Of a stretch of DNA of 64,000 nucleotides, positions 1-9,389 are shown piece by piece. Origin of the DNA: UBA2241 sp963777895 (GTDB taxonomy: Bacteria; Actinomycetota; Thermoleophilia; UBA2241); contig CAVZSF010000002.1 of the NCBI GenBank assembly GCA_963777895.1, forward strand, positions 248,001 to 312,000. Reading direction: 5' to 3'. Every line of letters starts with the position of its first letter. Positions within the stretch are counted from its first letter, which is position 1. The position numbers and the translations under genes are program-made. The notes below the pieces were generated by a model. That model was given only the letters and a program-made list of their open reading frames with translations, was not told the origin of the DNA and made no database searches.

Positions 1-551
1 TCATGCATCCGGCGGAAGGCACGCTCATCGAGCTGAAGGGCCGGCTGGACGTGGCGGTCGACCCCGCGACGCTGGTGATCCCCGACAAGCCCGAGGCGCT
101 CAGCGACGAGGAGATCAAGGCGTTTGTCGTCGATCGGGGCCTCAAGGTCGTAGCCGCGACGGTGGGCGAGGACGAGCACTCCGTCGGCATGCGCGAGATC
201 ATCGACATCAAGCATGGCGGCCTCGAGAAGTGGGGCGTCGCCTGCGAGTACCTGGGCACCTCCGTGCCGATCGAGAAGGTGCTGGATGCGGCCATAGAGC
301 ACGCCGCCCAGGCGGTGCTCATCTCGACGATCATCACGCACGGCGAGATGCACCGCATCAACATGCAGAAGCTCGCCGACCTCGCCGAGGAGAAGGGCGT
401 GCGTGACAAGTTGCTCCTCATCGCGGGCGGGACGCAGGTCACGGACGAGATGGCGAAGGGCTGGGGCATGGACGCGGGCTTCGGCCGCGGTACCAAGGGC
501 ATCAACGTCGCCTCGTTCATCGTGCAGACGATGCGCGAGCGTGGCATGTGA
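1..551 (+). CDS. oraE: D-ornithine 4,5-aminomutase large subunit, C-terminal part (5' end outside window)
   Basis: The visible 182 residues (frame from base 3) form the cobalamin-binding domain of the E subunit of adenosylcobalamin- and PLP-dependent ornithine aminomutase, which converts D-ornithine to 2,4-diaminopentanoate. The B12 lower-ligand motif DxHxxG is present as DEHSVG at residues 57-62 from base 3. A Rossmann-like domain follows, with the loop LLIAGGTQV and a glycine-rich GFGRGTKG near the end, as in this family. The family is about 730 aa, so roughly three quarters lies upstream, probably after oraS. Its stop overlaps the start of the MutL-type ATPase, and ornithine racemase lies 9 kb downstream, which supports the substrate call. 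Confidence 0.88.
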   Translation, partial: MHPAEGTLIELKGRLDVAVDPATLVIPDKPEALSDEEIKAFVVDRGLKVVAATVGEDEHSVGMREIIDIKHGGLEKWGVACEYLGTSVPIEKVLDAAIEHAAQAVLISTIITHGEMHRINMQKLADLAEEKGVRDKLLLIAGGTQVTDEMAKGWGMDAGFGRGTKGINVASFIVQTMRERGM

Positions 552-1927
552 TGGCAGGTTCGAACGCGAAGAGCGGGGCGGGCGGCGAAGCCGCCCGCCC
601 CGTCGACGCCCTCGTCTGCGAGATCGGTTCGACGACCACCGTGCTCACCGCGTTCGATGGGCTGACGCCCGAGTCCGACGGTGAGCCGCGCGTCGTCGCC
701 CAGGGCGTGGCGCCGACGTCGGTCGCCGCCGGTGACGTGGCCATCGGCGTGAACACGGCGCGGGCGAGCCTTGAGGAAAGCAGCGGCCCGCTCGCGCCGC
801 GTCGCACGCTCGCCACGAGCTCGGCCGCCGGCGGCCTGCGCATGACCGTGCACGGCCTCACCCAGCGCATGACGGCCATGGCGGCGCGCGAGGCTGCGCT
901 CGGGGCCGGCGGCGTCGTCGAGTATCAGACCGCCGGCCGTGTCCGCGACCACGACCTGCGCAAGATCGACGAGGCCAGACCGAACCTGATCCTGCTCGCC
1001 GGCGGCGTGGAAGGCGGGGACTGCGACACCGTGCTCGCCAATGCGGAGCGACTCTGCGAGCTCCGCAGCCGTCCCATCGTCGTGTATGCGGGCAACTCCG
1101 TCGTCTGCAGCGACGCCCAGGACCTGCTCGAGGCGGCCGGCTTCCGCGTGCGCCTCACGAACAACGTCTATCCGGCCGTCGACGAGCTCGACATCCTGCC
1201 GGCGCGGCAGGCGATCCACGACGCCTTCGAAGAGCACATCACCCACGCCCCGGGCATGGAGCGCATCGGCGAGATCGTCAACGGAAGGATCCTGCCGACG
1301 CCCGGCGCCGTCCTGCTCGCCTGCGAGCGGCTTGCCGACGACCTCGGCGACCTCGTCGCCATCGACGTCGGCGGCGCCACGACCGACGTCCATTCCGTCA
1401 CGGAGGGCAGTCCGGAGTACGGCGCCATCCAGATGGAGCCGCAGCCGCACAGCAAGCGGACCGTCGAGGGCGACCTCGGCACCTACGTGAGCGCGCCCCA
1501 CGTCGTCGAGATGCTCGCTTTGGGGGAGCGTCCCAAGACATTGCCGCCCGCCATCCCCACGACGAGGGATGAGATCGAGGCCGCCCTGACGCTGGCCCAT
1601 TTTGCCGCCGTCACCGGGGTCCAGCGGCACGCCGGCCAGCTCATGCACCTGTACACGCCGACGGGTCGCCAGACCGTGGCGCGGGGGCGTGACCTGACCG
1701 CCTGTCAATGGGTGATCGGCACAGGCGGCGCCTTCACGCGCCTGCCCGGGGGCGAGGCGATGCTCCTCGACGTGCGCGCGAAGAACGGCGGCGAGCGGCT
1801 GCTGCCGCCGTCGGACGCGCGCTGCGTCGTGGACCGCGCCTACATCTTCGCCTGCTGCGGCGCCCTCCTCGCGCACTTCCCGGATGAGGCCGTGGTGGCG
1901 CTCCTGCGCGCCAGCCTCGGCGTCTGA
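551..1927 (+). CDS. MutL/GlmL family ATPase, probable reactivator of the B12 aminomutase
   Basis: A 458-residue protein of the glutamate mutase MutL (GlmL) family, an ASKHA-fold ATPase. An N-terminal phosphate-1-like segment (CEIGSTTTVLTAF) and a second one (VAIDVGGATTDVHSV) frame the nucleotide site, and LLAGGVEGGD is typical of the family. Such proteins sit beside B12-dependent carbon-skeleton mutases and ornithine aminomutase and are thought to restore inactivated cobalamin enzyme. ATG at 551 overlaps the oraE stop; a GTG at 548 is an alternative start. It is not the mismatch-repair MutL. The reactivation role is inferred from family and position. Confidence 0.85.
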   Translation: MAGSNAKSGAGGEAARPVDALVCEIGSTTTVLTAFDGLTPESDGEPRVVAQGVAPTSVAAGDVAIGVNTARASLEESSGPLAPRRTLATSSAAGGLRMTVHGLTQRMTAMAAREAALGAGGVVEYQTAGRVRDHDLRKIDEARPNLILLAGGVEGGDCDTVLANAERLCELRSRPIVVYAGNSVVCSDAQDLLEAAGFRVRLTNNVYPAVDELDILPARQAIHDAFEEHITHAPGMERIGEIVNGRILPTPGAVLLACERLADDLGDLVAIDVGGATTDVHSVTEGSPEYGAIQMEPQPHSKRTVEGDLGTYVSAPHVVEMLALGERPKTLPPAIPTTRDEIEAALTLAHFAAVTGVQRHAGQLMHLYTPTGRQTVARGRDLTACQWVIGTGGAFTRLPGGEAMLLDVRAKNGGERLLPPSDARCVVDRAYIFACCGALLAHFPDEAVVALLRASLGV

Positions 1928-2029
1928 CGCCTGTCGTACACTCTGACGGGCGGACGACGCCGTGCCACACGGCGGCACCCAGACAATGCGCGTGACGCAC
2001 GCAGGAGCAGCGGGCATGAGCTTTCCAGC

Positions 2030-5000
2030 ATGAGCTCACGAGACGAACCCTCGCGGCACGTCAGCGAGACCGTCCCGCACCCCGCGCTGGAGACATTCAG
2101 CCCGGCGGTCCGCGACTGGTTTGCGCGCGCCTTCGCCGAGCCGACGCCGGCCCAGGCTCAGGCCTGGCCAGCGATCGCCTCGGGCCGGCACGCGCTCATC
2201 TCGGCGCCGACCGGCTCGGGCAAGACCCTCGCCGCCTTCCTCTGGGCGCTCGACCGGCTCGTCGCCGACCCCTCGCCGGTGGACCCACGGCGACGCTCGC
2301 TCAGACTCGTCTACATCTCGCCGCTCAAGGCGCTCGGCTACGACGTCGAACGCAACCTCAAGGCGCCGTTGCGCGGCATCGGCGCCGACGTGCGCGTCGC
2401 GGTGCGCACCGGCGACACGCCGCAGCGTGAGCGTCGCGAAATGCTGCGGACGCCCCCCGACATCCTCATCACCACACCGGAATCCCTCTACCTCATGCTC
2501 ACGTCGCAGGCGCGCGAGCTCTTCCGCGGCACCGAGTGGGTCATCGTCGACGAGATCCATGCCGTCGCGCAGACGAAGCGCGGCTCGCACCTGGCCCTGA
2601 CGCTGGAACGGCTCTCGGCTGCGGCCGGCCGCGACGTCCAGCGCATCGGTCTTTCCGCCACCCAGCGTCCACTCGACGAGGTGGCGCGCTTCCTCGTGGG
2701 GCCGCAGCGTGTCTGCACCGTCGTCGACGCCGGGGTGCGCAAGCCGCTCGACCTTCGCATCCACGTTCCGGTGGAGTCGATGGTCGAACCGGACGCCCCA
2801 CTCGAGCTCGCCAGCCTGCAGGGTGGGGAGGCCACGAGACGCTCGATCTGGCCTGCCATCTACCCCGAGCTGCTGCGCCTCGTCGAAGAGCATCGCTCGA
2901 CCCTCGTGTTCGTGAACAACAGGCGAGCGGCGGAGCGCATCGCCCTGCGGCTCAACGACCTGGCGGCGCAGCGGGCGGTGGAGGCAGGACAGCCGGTGAG
3001 GGAGATCGCCCGCGCGCATCACGGATCGCTCGCCCGCGAGGAGCGTCTCGTCATCGAGGACGAGCTCAAGGCGGGCCGCCTGCCCTGCCTGGTCGCGACC
3101 TCGTCGCTCGAGTTGGGTATCGACATGGGCGCCGTCGACCTCGTGATCCAGGTCGAGTCGCCGAAGTCGGTGACGCGCGGCCTGCAGCGCATCGGGCGCG
3201 CTGGGCACGGTGTGGGCGAGGTGTCGCGCGGCCGCATCTTCCCCAAGTTCCGCGCCGACCTCGTCGAGTGCGCCGTCGTGGCGCGCCGCATGCGCGAGGG
3301 CCTCATCGAGAGCACCGTGGTGCCACGCAATCCTCTGGACGTGCTGGCTCAGCAGATCGTCGCGATCGCGGCGAGCGCCGGGGAGGAGGGCGTGACGGTC
3401 GACGAGCTGCACGCCCTGGCCCGGCGCACCTGGACCTACGCGGAGCTCGAGCGCCGCCAGCTCGAGAACGTGCTCGACATGCTCGACGGGCGGTATCCAT
3501 CCAAGGAGTTCGCCGAGCTGCGGGCGCGGATCGTGTGGGACAGGTTGTCCGGCACGATCCGCGCCCGCAGCGGCGCCCGCGCGCTCGCCGTCGCCAACGC
3601 CGGCACGATCCCAGATCGCGGCCTCTTCACCGTGAAGTTGCCCGACGGACGGCGGGTCGGCGAGCTCGACGAGGAGATGGTCTACGAGGCGCGCGCCGGG
3701 CAAACGTTCCTGCTCGGGGCGAGCACCTGGCGCATCGAGCAGATCACCAGGGACAGCGTCGTGGTTACGCCTGCCCCCGGCGCGCCCGGCGCGGTCCCGT
3801 TCTGGCACGGCGAGGGGGTCGGACGTCCGCGTGAGCTCGGCGAGGCGATCGGGGCCTTCACACGCTGGGCGGTAGAGCAGGAAGCAGAGGTGCTCGAGCG
3901 CGAGTACGACCTGGACGAGCGCGCCGCGAAGAACCTGCTCGCCTTTCTGCGCGAGCAGCAGGAAGCGACGCGCGTCGTGCCCTCAGACAGGACGGTGGTG
4001 GCCGAGCGCTTCCGCGACGAGATCGGTGACTGGCGCCTCTGCCTGCTGTCGCCCTTCGGCGGGCGCGTGCACGCCGCCTGGGCGCTTGCGCTCTCGGCCC
4101 GCATCAGGGACGTCTTTGGCCTGGAGTCCGATGCGATCTGGTCGGACGACGGCATCATCGTGCATCTCCCGGATGCGGACGAAGCGCCGGGCGCCGAGCT
4201 GCTGCTCGTCGAGCCTGACCAGGCGGAGGACCTCGTCGTGGCCGAGCTCGGCGCCAGCGCCCTGTTCGGCGCGCGCTTCCGCGAGAACGCGGCCCGCGCG
4301 CTGCTGATCCCGCGGGCGTACCCGGGGCGGCGCACGCCGCTCTGGCAGCAGCGCCTCAAGGCGCAGTCCCTGCTGGAGGTGGCGCGCCGCTACCCGCAGT
4401 TCCCCATCGTGCTCGAGACCTACAGGGAGTGCCTGCGCGACGTCCTCGACCTGCCCTGGGCTCACGGAGATCCTGCGGCGCCTCGAGACGCGCGAGATCT
4501 CCCTCGTCGAGGCCGAGACACAGAGCGCGTCGCCGTTTGCATCGTCGCTGCTGTTCGATTACGTGGCCACGTACATGTACGAGGGCGACGCGCCGGCGGC
4601 GGAGCGGCGCGCGATCGCGCTCGCTCTCGACCGCGACCTGCTGCGCGAGCTCCTCGGCCAGGAGGAGCTGCGCGACCTCATCGACCCTGCCGCCCTGGAG
4701 GCGGTCGAGGACGACCTTCAGCACCGGTCGGACCACCTGAGGGCGCGGGACGCCGACGCGCTGCACGACGTGCTGCGGCGCGTCGGCGACCTGACGAGGG
4801 ACGAGGTCGCGCAGCGCTGCGAGCCGCCGGCCGAGGGCGCCGCTTGGCTGGCGCAGCTCGAGAGCGAACGCCGCGCCGTGCGGGTGCGCGTCGGCGGGGA
4901 GGCGCGCTGGCTCGCCGCGGAGGACGCCGGGCTGTACCGCGACGCCTTGGGCGTCGTGCCGCCCGGCGGCCTGCCCGAGGCGTTCCTGGCCGACATACCC

Positions 5001-6515
5001 GGGCCGCTCCTGGAGGTGGCGCGACGCTACGCGAAGACGCACGGCCCCTTCGAGGGAGCCGACATGCGGACCCGCTACGGCGTGGACGTGAGCGCCGTCC
5101 TCGAGGCGCTCGAACGCGAGGGCGGGCTCGTCCGCGGTGAGCTGCGGCCCATGGGTACGCGCCGGGAGTGGTGCGACCCGGAGGTGCTGCGCCGCTTGCG
5201 GCGAGCCTCACTTGCCGCGCTGCGCAGGGAGATCGAGCCCGTCGGACAGGAGACGCTGGCCCGCTTCGCGCCGTCGTGGCACGGCATCGACCGCCACACG
5301 CCTGCCGGCGCCGGCGTCGACCGGTTGCGTGACGTCCTCGTCTCGCTACAGGGGGTGGCGCTCACCCCCGAGCTGTGGGAGCGCGACGTCCTGCCACGGC
5401 GCCTGGGAGCGTACGCTCCGGCTTGGCTGGATGAGCTTTGCGCAGGCGGGGAAGTCGTGTGGGTGGGCAGCGGACCTGTGGGCAGCCGTTCGGGCAGGGT
5501 GGCGCTCTACTTCAGGGAGGATGCGGTCCTACTGGGCAGGCCGCCGGCCGGCGATCGCCCCGAGGGCGAGTCGCAAGAACGGATCCGCGCGCGCCTCGGC
5601 GGTGGGGCCTGCTTCTTCGCCGACTTGCTCGTCGCGTATCCGGAGATCGCTGCGGACGAGCTGCGCGAGGCACTGTGGGACCTGGTCTGGGCGGGTGAAG
5701 CGACCAATGACGCCTTCGCGCCGCTGCGCGCGCGCCGCACACAGAAGCGTCGCCGGGCCGGACCGGCGGACAGACCAGGTCGACAGCCGCTCGCCGGTCC
5801 GACGCGGTTCCGCCGTGGCCGGCGCGGCGTTCCGCCGCTGCAGGGCCGCTGGTCGCTCACCGATGGCGTGTTTGGCCAGGCGGACGCCCTAGGCGGGGCC
5901 GGCGGCTGGGGCGACGCTCGCGCGAGGGCGTGGGCCGAGCTGCTGCTGGAGCGGCACGGCATCGTGACGCGGGAGATCGTCCGGGCGGAGGGCGTGACCG
6001 GCGGCTTCGCGGCGCTGTACCCGGCCTTCTCGGCGCTCGAGACGCTGGGCGCCGCCCGCCGCGGGTACTTCGTGGAGGGGCTGGGCGGCGCCCAGTTCGC
6101 GCTCCCGGGCGCCGTCGAACGCCTGCGTTCGCAGGCGGAGGCCGACGGCGCCGCCGTCGTGCTCGCCACGGCCGATCCGGCGCAGTTGTACGGAGCCGGC
6201 CTGCGCTGGCCCGTCGCGGTGACGCGTCCGCCGGCGCGACGCGCCGGCGCGCACCTCGTCCAGGTCGGCGGCCGCCCCGTGCTCGCCGTGGACGCCGGCG
6301 GCCGTGGCCTGCACCTGCTGGCGCCGGACTCGAGGCCCGACCTCAACGCCGCCTTCGAGGCGCTCGTCCGGGCGGTGCGGTCCGGCCAGATACCGCGACT
6401 CTCGATCGAGCGCATCGACGGCGGGCCGGCTGTCGAGTCGCCTCATCGCGAGCGCCTGCTCGCGCTGGGCTTCCGCGCCGGCCTCGACCGTTTCACCCTC
6501 ACCAGGGACGCGTGA
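2030..6515 (+). CDS. lhr: Lhr-type ATP-dependent DNA/RNA helicase, frameshifted near 4457
   Basis: A large Lhr (large helicase-related) superfamily-2 protein of about 1495 residues after correction. Walker A SAPTGSGKT is at residues 58-66, the DEIH box at 174-177, then motif III (GLSATQR), LVATSSLELGIDMG and QRIGRAGH. After the Lhr-core winged-helix region comes a long C-terminal domain ending at 6515. The frame breaks at 4454-4461: GAC CTG CCC is followed by TGGG instead of three bases, and skipping one base restores LTEILRRLETREISLVEAE. The downstream half (open from 4461) matches the usual Lhr continuation, so this is one gene with a single-base insertion. Lhr acts in DNA repair; nei follows immediately. 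Confidence 0.88.
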
Positions 6516-6531
6516 AGGCGTCCCGGTCCGC

Positions 6532-7317
6532 ATGCCCGAAGGCGACACCATCCACCACGCGGCGCTCCGCATCGGGGCCGTCCTGGCCGGACGGGTGCCG
6601 GACGAGGTCGTCACCCCGCATCCCCGCTTCGCGCGCGACGACTGGCCGTCGCGGCTCGCCGGGCGAGAGCTGCTGTCGGCGGAGGCTCGAGGGAAACATC
6701 TCCTGCTGCACTTCGCCGGTGGTCTCGTGGTCCACTCGCATCTCCGCATGACGGGCGCTTGGCGCGTGCTGCGGCGCGGCCAGCGCTGGCCGCGAGCGCC
6801 GCGTTCGGCCTGGCTGGTCTTGCGCACCGCGGAGGACGAGGTCGTGCAGTTCAACGGGCCGGTGCTCGAGCTGCTGACCGAGGCGCGCGTGCGCAGCGAT
6901 CCGCGCCTCGCCGGCCTCGGTCCCGACATCGTCGCCGCGCCGCCGTTCGACGAGACGCTCTTCCTGCGCCGTCTGCGCCAGGACGACCAGACGCGAGGCA
7001 TCGGCGATGCTCTCCTCGACCAGCACATCGTGGCCGGGATCGGCAACTTCTGGAAGTCGCAGGCGTTGTGGCTCGCCCGGCTCGACCCCTGGCGGCCGTT
7101 GAGCGCGATCGGCGGCGAGGAAGCCCTCGCCGTGGTCCGCGCGGCGCGGCCGCTGATGCAGCAGTCGGCTCGCCACGGGCGCCAGGACCTCTTTCGCACC
7201 GTCTACGGCAAGGCGGGCACACCCTGTCCGCGGTGCGGCGCCCCGCACCTGATCTCGTCGCGCAGGCAGGGCGACGACAATCGGACGACCTACTGGTGCC
7301 CGCGATGCCAGAGGTGA
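6532..7317 (+). CDS. nei: Fpg/Nei family DNA glycosylase/AP lyase (endonuclease VIII type)
   Basis: A 261-residue base-excision repair enzyme. The start is fixed by the MPEGDTIHHAA N-terminus: Pro2 is the catalytic nucleophile after Met removal and Glu3 the conserved acid. The H2TH region (HIVAGIGNFWKSQALW) and a C-terminal four-Cys zinc finger (CPRCG...WCPRCQ) are complete. The P-E-G-D-T-I-H opening favours the Nei type (oxidized pyrimidines) over Fpg (8-oxoG). It begins 16 bases after the lhr stop, so the two probably form a repair operon. Confidence 0.93.
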   Translation: MPEGDTIHHAALRIGAVLAGRVPDEVVTPHPRFARDDWPSRLAGRELLSAEARGKHLLLHFAGGLVVHSHLRMTGAWRVLRRGQRWPRAPRSAWLVLRTAEDEVVQFNGPVLELLTEARVRSDPRLAGLGPDIVAAPPFDETLFLRRLRQDDQTRGIGDALLDQHIVAGIGNFWKSQALWLARLDPWRPLSAIGGEEALAVVRAARPLMQQSARHGRQDLFRTVYGKAGTPCPRCGAPHLISSRRQGDDNRTTYWCPRCQR

Positions 7318-7406
7318 GCAAGGCGACGCGTCGTTAGTGTCTGCAGGTTCTGCCGCTCGTTTGACACCCCTCGCCGCTTGAGCGGCAGCGCGCGGCGGAG
7401 AGGCCT

Positions 7407-9269
7407 CTACGACAGCTCCGGATGATCGCGCACGAACTCGACCAGGGAATCGACCCGGTGGAACAGGGTGTGCTCGGCGAACACCCTTCGCAGACCCCGC
7501 CGTACGACCGGCTCGCGTTCCTCCGGGCGAGTCACGTAGTACTCGAACGCCTCCCGGAACTCCTCTGGACCGGTGACGGTCGTCAGCTCGTCATCCGAGA
7601 AGAAGCGGGTCGTGATCGGCGTCCGGTCGGTGATGACAAAGGCGCCGCAGGCTGCCGCCGCGAAGGTCCGGTGGGTGATATCGCCGGGACGTCTGACGAG
7701 GTGCGGGTGCAGGGGATTTGGCGCGATGCGTGCGCGTCCGTAGAAGGCGGGGGTGTCCGCTGGGGCAAGGCGCCCCTCGCCGAACTCCCAGCCGGGCCCC
7801 GCCCAGACGCCGTAGTAGTTCTCCATGATGGGAGCCAGGTACTCGAGGGCTGTGGCGGGCCGACGCGGGTCCGGGGCTGAAACGATGAAGTAGTCGAGGT
7901 CTCTGGTCGCATCGACGGGATGGTGGATGCGCGGCTCGACGCCCGAGAGGAACTCGAAATAGGGGAAGTCCATTGCCTCCCACTCCGGCCAGACGTCCGC
8001 GTAGTACGCGCGGACGAAGGGCAGGAAATGGGCGTCCGCAGCTTCGCGCCGCATGTCCGCCCTGAGCTGTTCCCGTCCGGTCGCATCGAGCCGTCCTTCG
8101 GCATCGCGACCGGGCCTTGGCGGGTTCAGCAGTCGAAGACAGCCGCGGGACTCCTTGTAGGCTGCAATGGCCGCACGGGCCGGTGACTCCGTACGATCCG
8201 GCTGCGTATGGCTGAGCAGCACGGTCGGCCTGAACACTTCGAGCTTCAGGGCCAGGGCGGGGTCGTCGAGCAGGGCCCAGGCGCAGGGAATGCCCAAGTG
8301 AGTCAGGGTTGCGAACAGGTCGGTCAACCACCACGTTCTCTGCGGTGGATGTCGATAGACGGCCATCACTCGAAGCCCGCTGTCCTTGTGCCGTCCGCGA
8401 TTCTCCTCCACGACATGTGCGACGAGGGAGGCGCCGAGCCTCACTGTATCGGCGTCGGTGACCTCGCGACCAGGGAGGCGCGAACGGCCGTGAGCGCGCC
8501 CATCCCTGTAGCTCCTCGACAACCGGCGGCGGGCTCTCTCCTGTTCGCCCGTCGCGTGTGTCGGCAGCGGCGGTTCGAACACGTGCGGTACGACATCCGG
8601 CCAGCGCTCCTCCCAATATGCGAAGCCGGCCCCGACGTACTCATCGACAAGATCTGCGTAGCTGGTGCAAAGCGTCTCATCGCCGGGCCGCAGGCCGCTC
8701 ACCAAGGCGAGCCCTGAAGGAGGGATGTCGAGCAGGACCAGCTCGAGGTCGGGGCGATGGTCCAGGAGACAGAGCACCAGCTTCCAGACATCGCCCGTCC
8801 AGTAGTCCGTCGAGCGTTCCCTTGCAGCGGTGCGCTCGTTTCTCGGAAGACAATCGTGGAGTACGACGACCGAACTGGCCTTCGACGCGTGCTCGACATT
8901 GGCGAAATCGCGCAGCGCGAACTCGAACAGATGCATGCCATCGATGAAGGCGAGGTCCACGGGCACTCGACCGAACAGCCTCTCTGGCTGCCCCGAGATG
9001 AAGAACTCGTCGCTCGTCATGTCCAGGATGCGGCATCGACGGGCGAGCTCGTCGGGAACGTGAGGATCAGGATCGACGCCGACGGACATCGTCTGAGAGC
9101 GGGCCAGAGCGAGGGACGCACCGCGCGCCACCCCGATCTCGAGGTAGGTGCGTGGCGCGAGGAGTCCGTGCAGGCGATCCAGGACACCGTGATGATCAAG
9201 ACGGCCAGAGGCATCGAACGCGCTGGGCGAGGCGCCAGAATAGACGTCAGCGATCAGGTCGAGGAGCAT
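7407..9269 (-). CDS. Class I SAM methyltransferase fused to a CgeB-like glycosyltransferase domain
   Basis: A 620-residue two-domain protein read leftward. Residues ~1-210 look like a Methyltransf_24-type domain: SAM-binding YLEIGVARGASL, an acidic AFIDGMHLFEF and VVLHDCLPRN. Residues ~300-620 resemble CgeB / Glyco_trans_1_2 proteins: MAVYRHPP, FYGRARIAPNPLH, then THRTFAAAACGAFVITD and a closing region of the type EEREPVVRRGLRRVFAEHT. I infer modification plus sugar transfer on a surface polymer or spore-like coat; the substrate is unknown. ATG at 9269 was chosen because a TATAAT lies exactly seven bases upstream; an in-frame ATG at 9299 would overlap that box. The gene is convergent with nei and divergent from orr. 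Confidence 0.7.
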   Translation of the reverse strand: MLLDLIADVYSGASPSAFDASGRLDHHGVLDRLHGLLAPRTYLEIGVARGASLALARSQTMSVGVDPDPHVPDELARRCRILDMTSDEFFISGQPERLFGRVPVDLAFIDGMHLFEFALRDFANVEHASKASSVVVLHDCLPRNERTAARERSTDYWTGDVWKLVLCLLDHRPDLELVLLDIPPSGLALVSGLRPGDETLCTSYADLVDEYVGAGFAYWEERWPDVVPHVFEPPLPTHATGEQERARRRLSRSYRDGRAHGRSRLPGREVTDADTVRLGASLVAHVVEENRGRHKDSGLRVMAVYRHPPQRTWWLTDLFATLTHLGIPCAWALLDDPALALKLEVFRPTVLLSHTQPDRTESPARAAIAAYKESRGCLRLLNPPRPGRDAEGRLDATGREQLRADMRREAADAHFLPFVRAYYADVWPEWEAMDFPYFEFLSGVEPRIHHPVDATRDLDYFIVSAPDPRRPATALEYLAPIMENYYGVWAGPGWEFGEGRLAPADTPAFYGRARIAPNPLHPHLVRRPGDITHRTFAAAACGAFVITDRTPITTRFFSDDELTTVTGPEEFREAFEYYVTRPEEREPVVRRGLRRVFAEHTLFHRVDSLVEFVRDHPELS

Positions 9270-9276
9270 GGGGGGG

Positions 9277-9282
9277 ATTATA
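9277..9282 (-). promoter_or_regulatory. Candidate -10 box TATAAT for a leaderless transcript
   Basis: On the reverse strand TATAAT is followed by seven C residues and then the ATG at 9269, so transcription would begin at or next to the start codon. There is no Shine-Dalgarno. No convincing -35 is visible 16-18 bases upstream. Confidence 0.45.
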
Positions 9283-9363
9283 GGGAAGACGGCCGGCATT
9301 CCCGCCTATCGCCGAGCAGATGGTCGCCGGCTTGCACGGGTGTCGCCGCCCGCGATAACGTCC

Positions 9364-9380
9364 TGAATACGGAATATTCA
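9364..9380 (+). promoter_or_regulatory. Inverted repeat TGAATA-N5-TATTCA, candidate operator of orr
   Basis: A perfect 6+6 bp inverted repeat with a 5-base spacer, AT-rich in very GC-rich DNA. It ends just before the GGAGGG ribosome binding site (9382-9387) of ornithine racemase. The position suits an operator or a -10 region; the binding factor is unknown. Confidence 0.4.
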
Positions 9381-9389
9381 TGGAGGGAC

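Noticed and set aside
2036..3808. Long reverse-strand open frame opposite lhr (590 codons)
   Set aside because: It is antisense to an unmistakable helicase, lacks any domain, and has the low-complexity composition expected of shadow frames in GC-rich DNA. The same applies to the long reverse frames opposite trigger factor/clpX, mrdA, the radical SAM gene and RNase E/G.
8757..9389. N-terminal extension of ornithine racemase from 8757
   Set aside because: The extra 211 codons lie opposite the glycosyltransferase gene and have no racemase similarity; ATG 9390 has the ribosome binding site.
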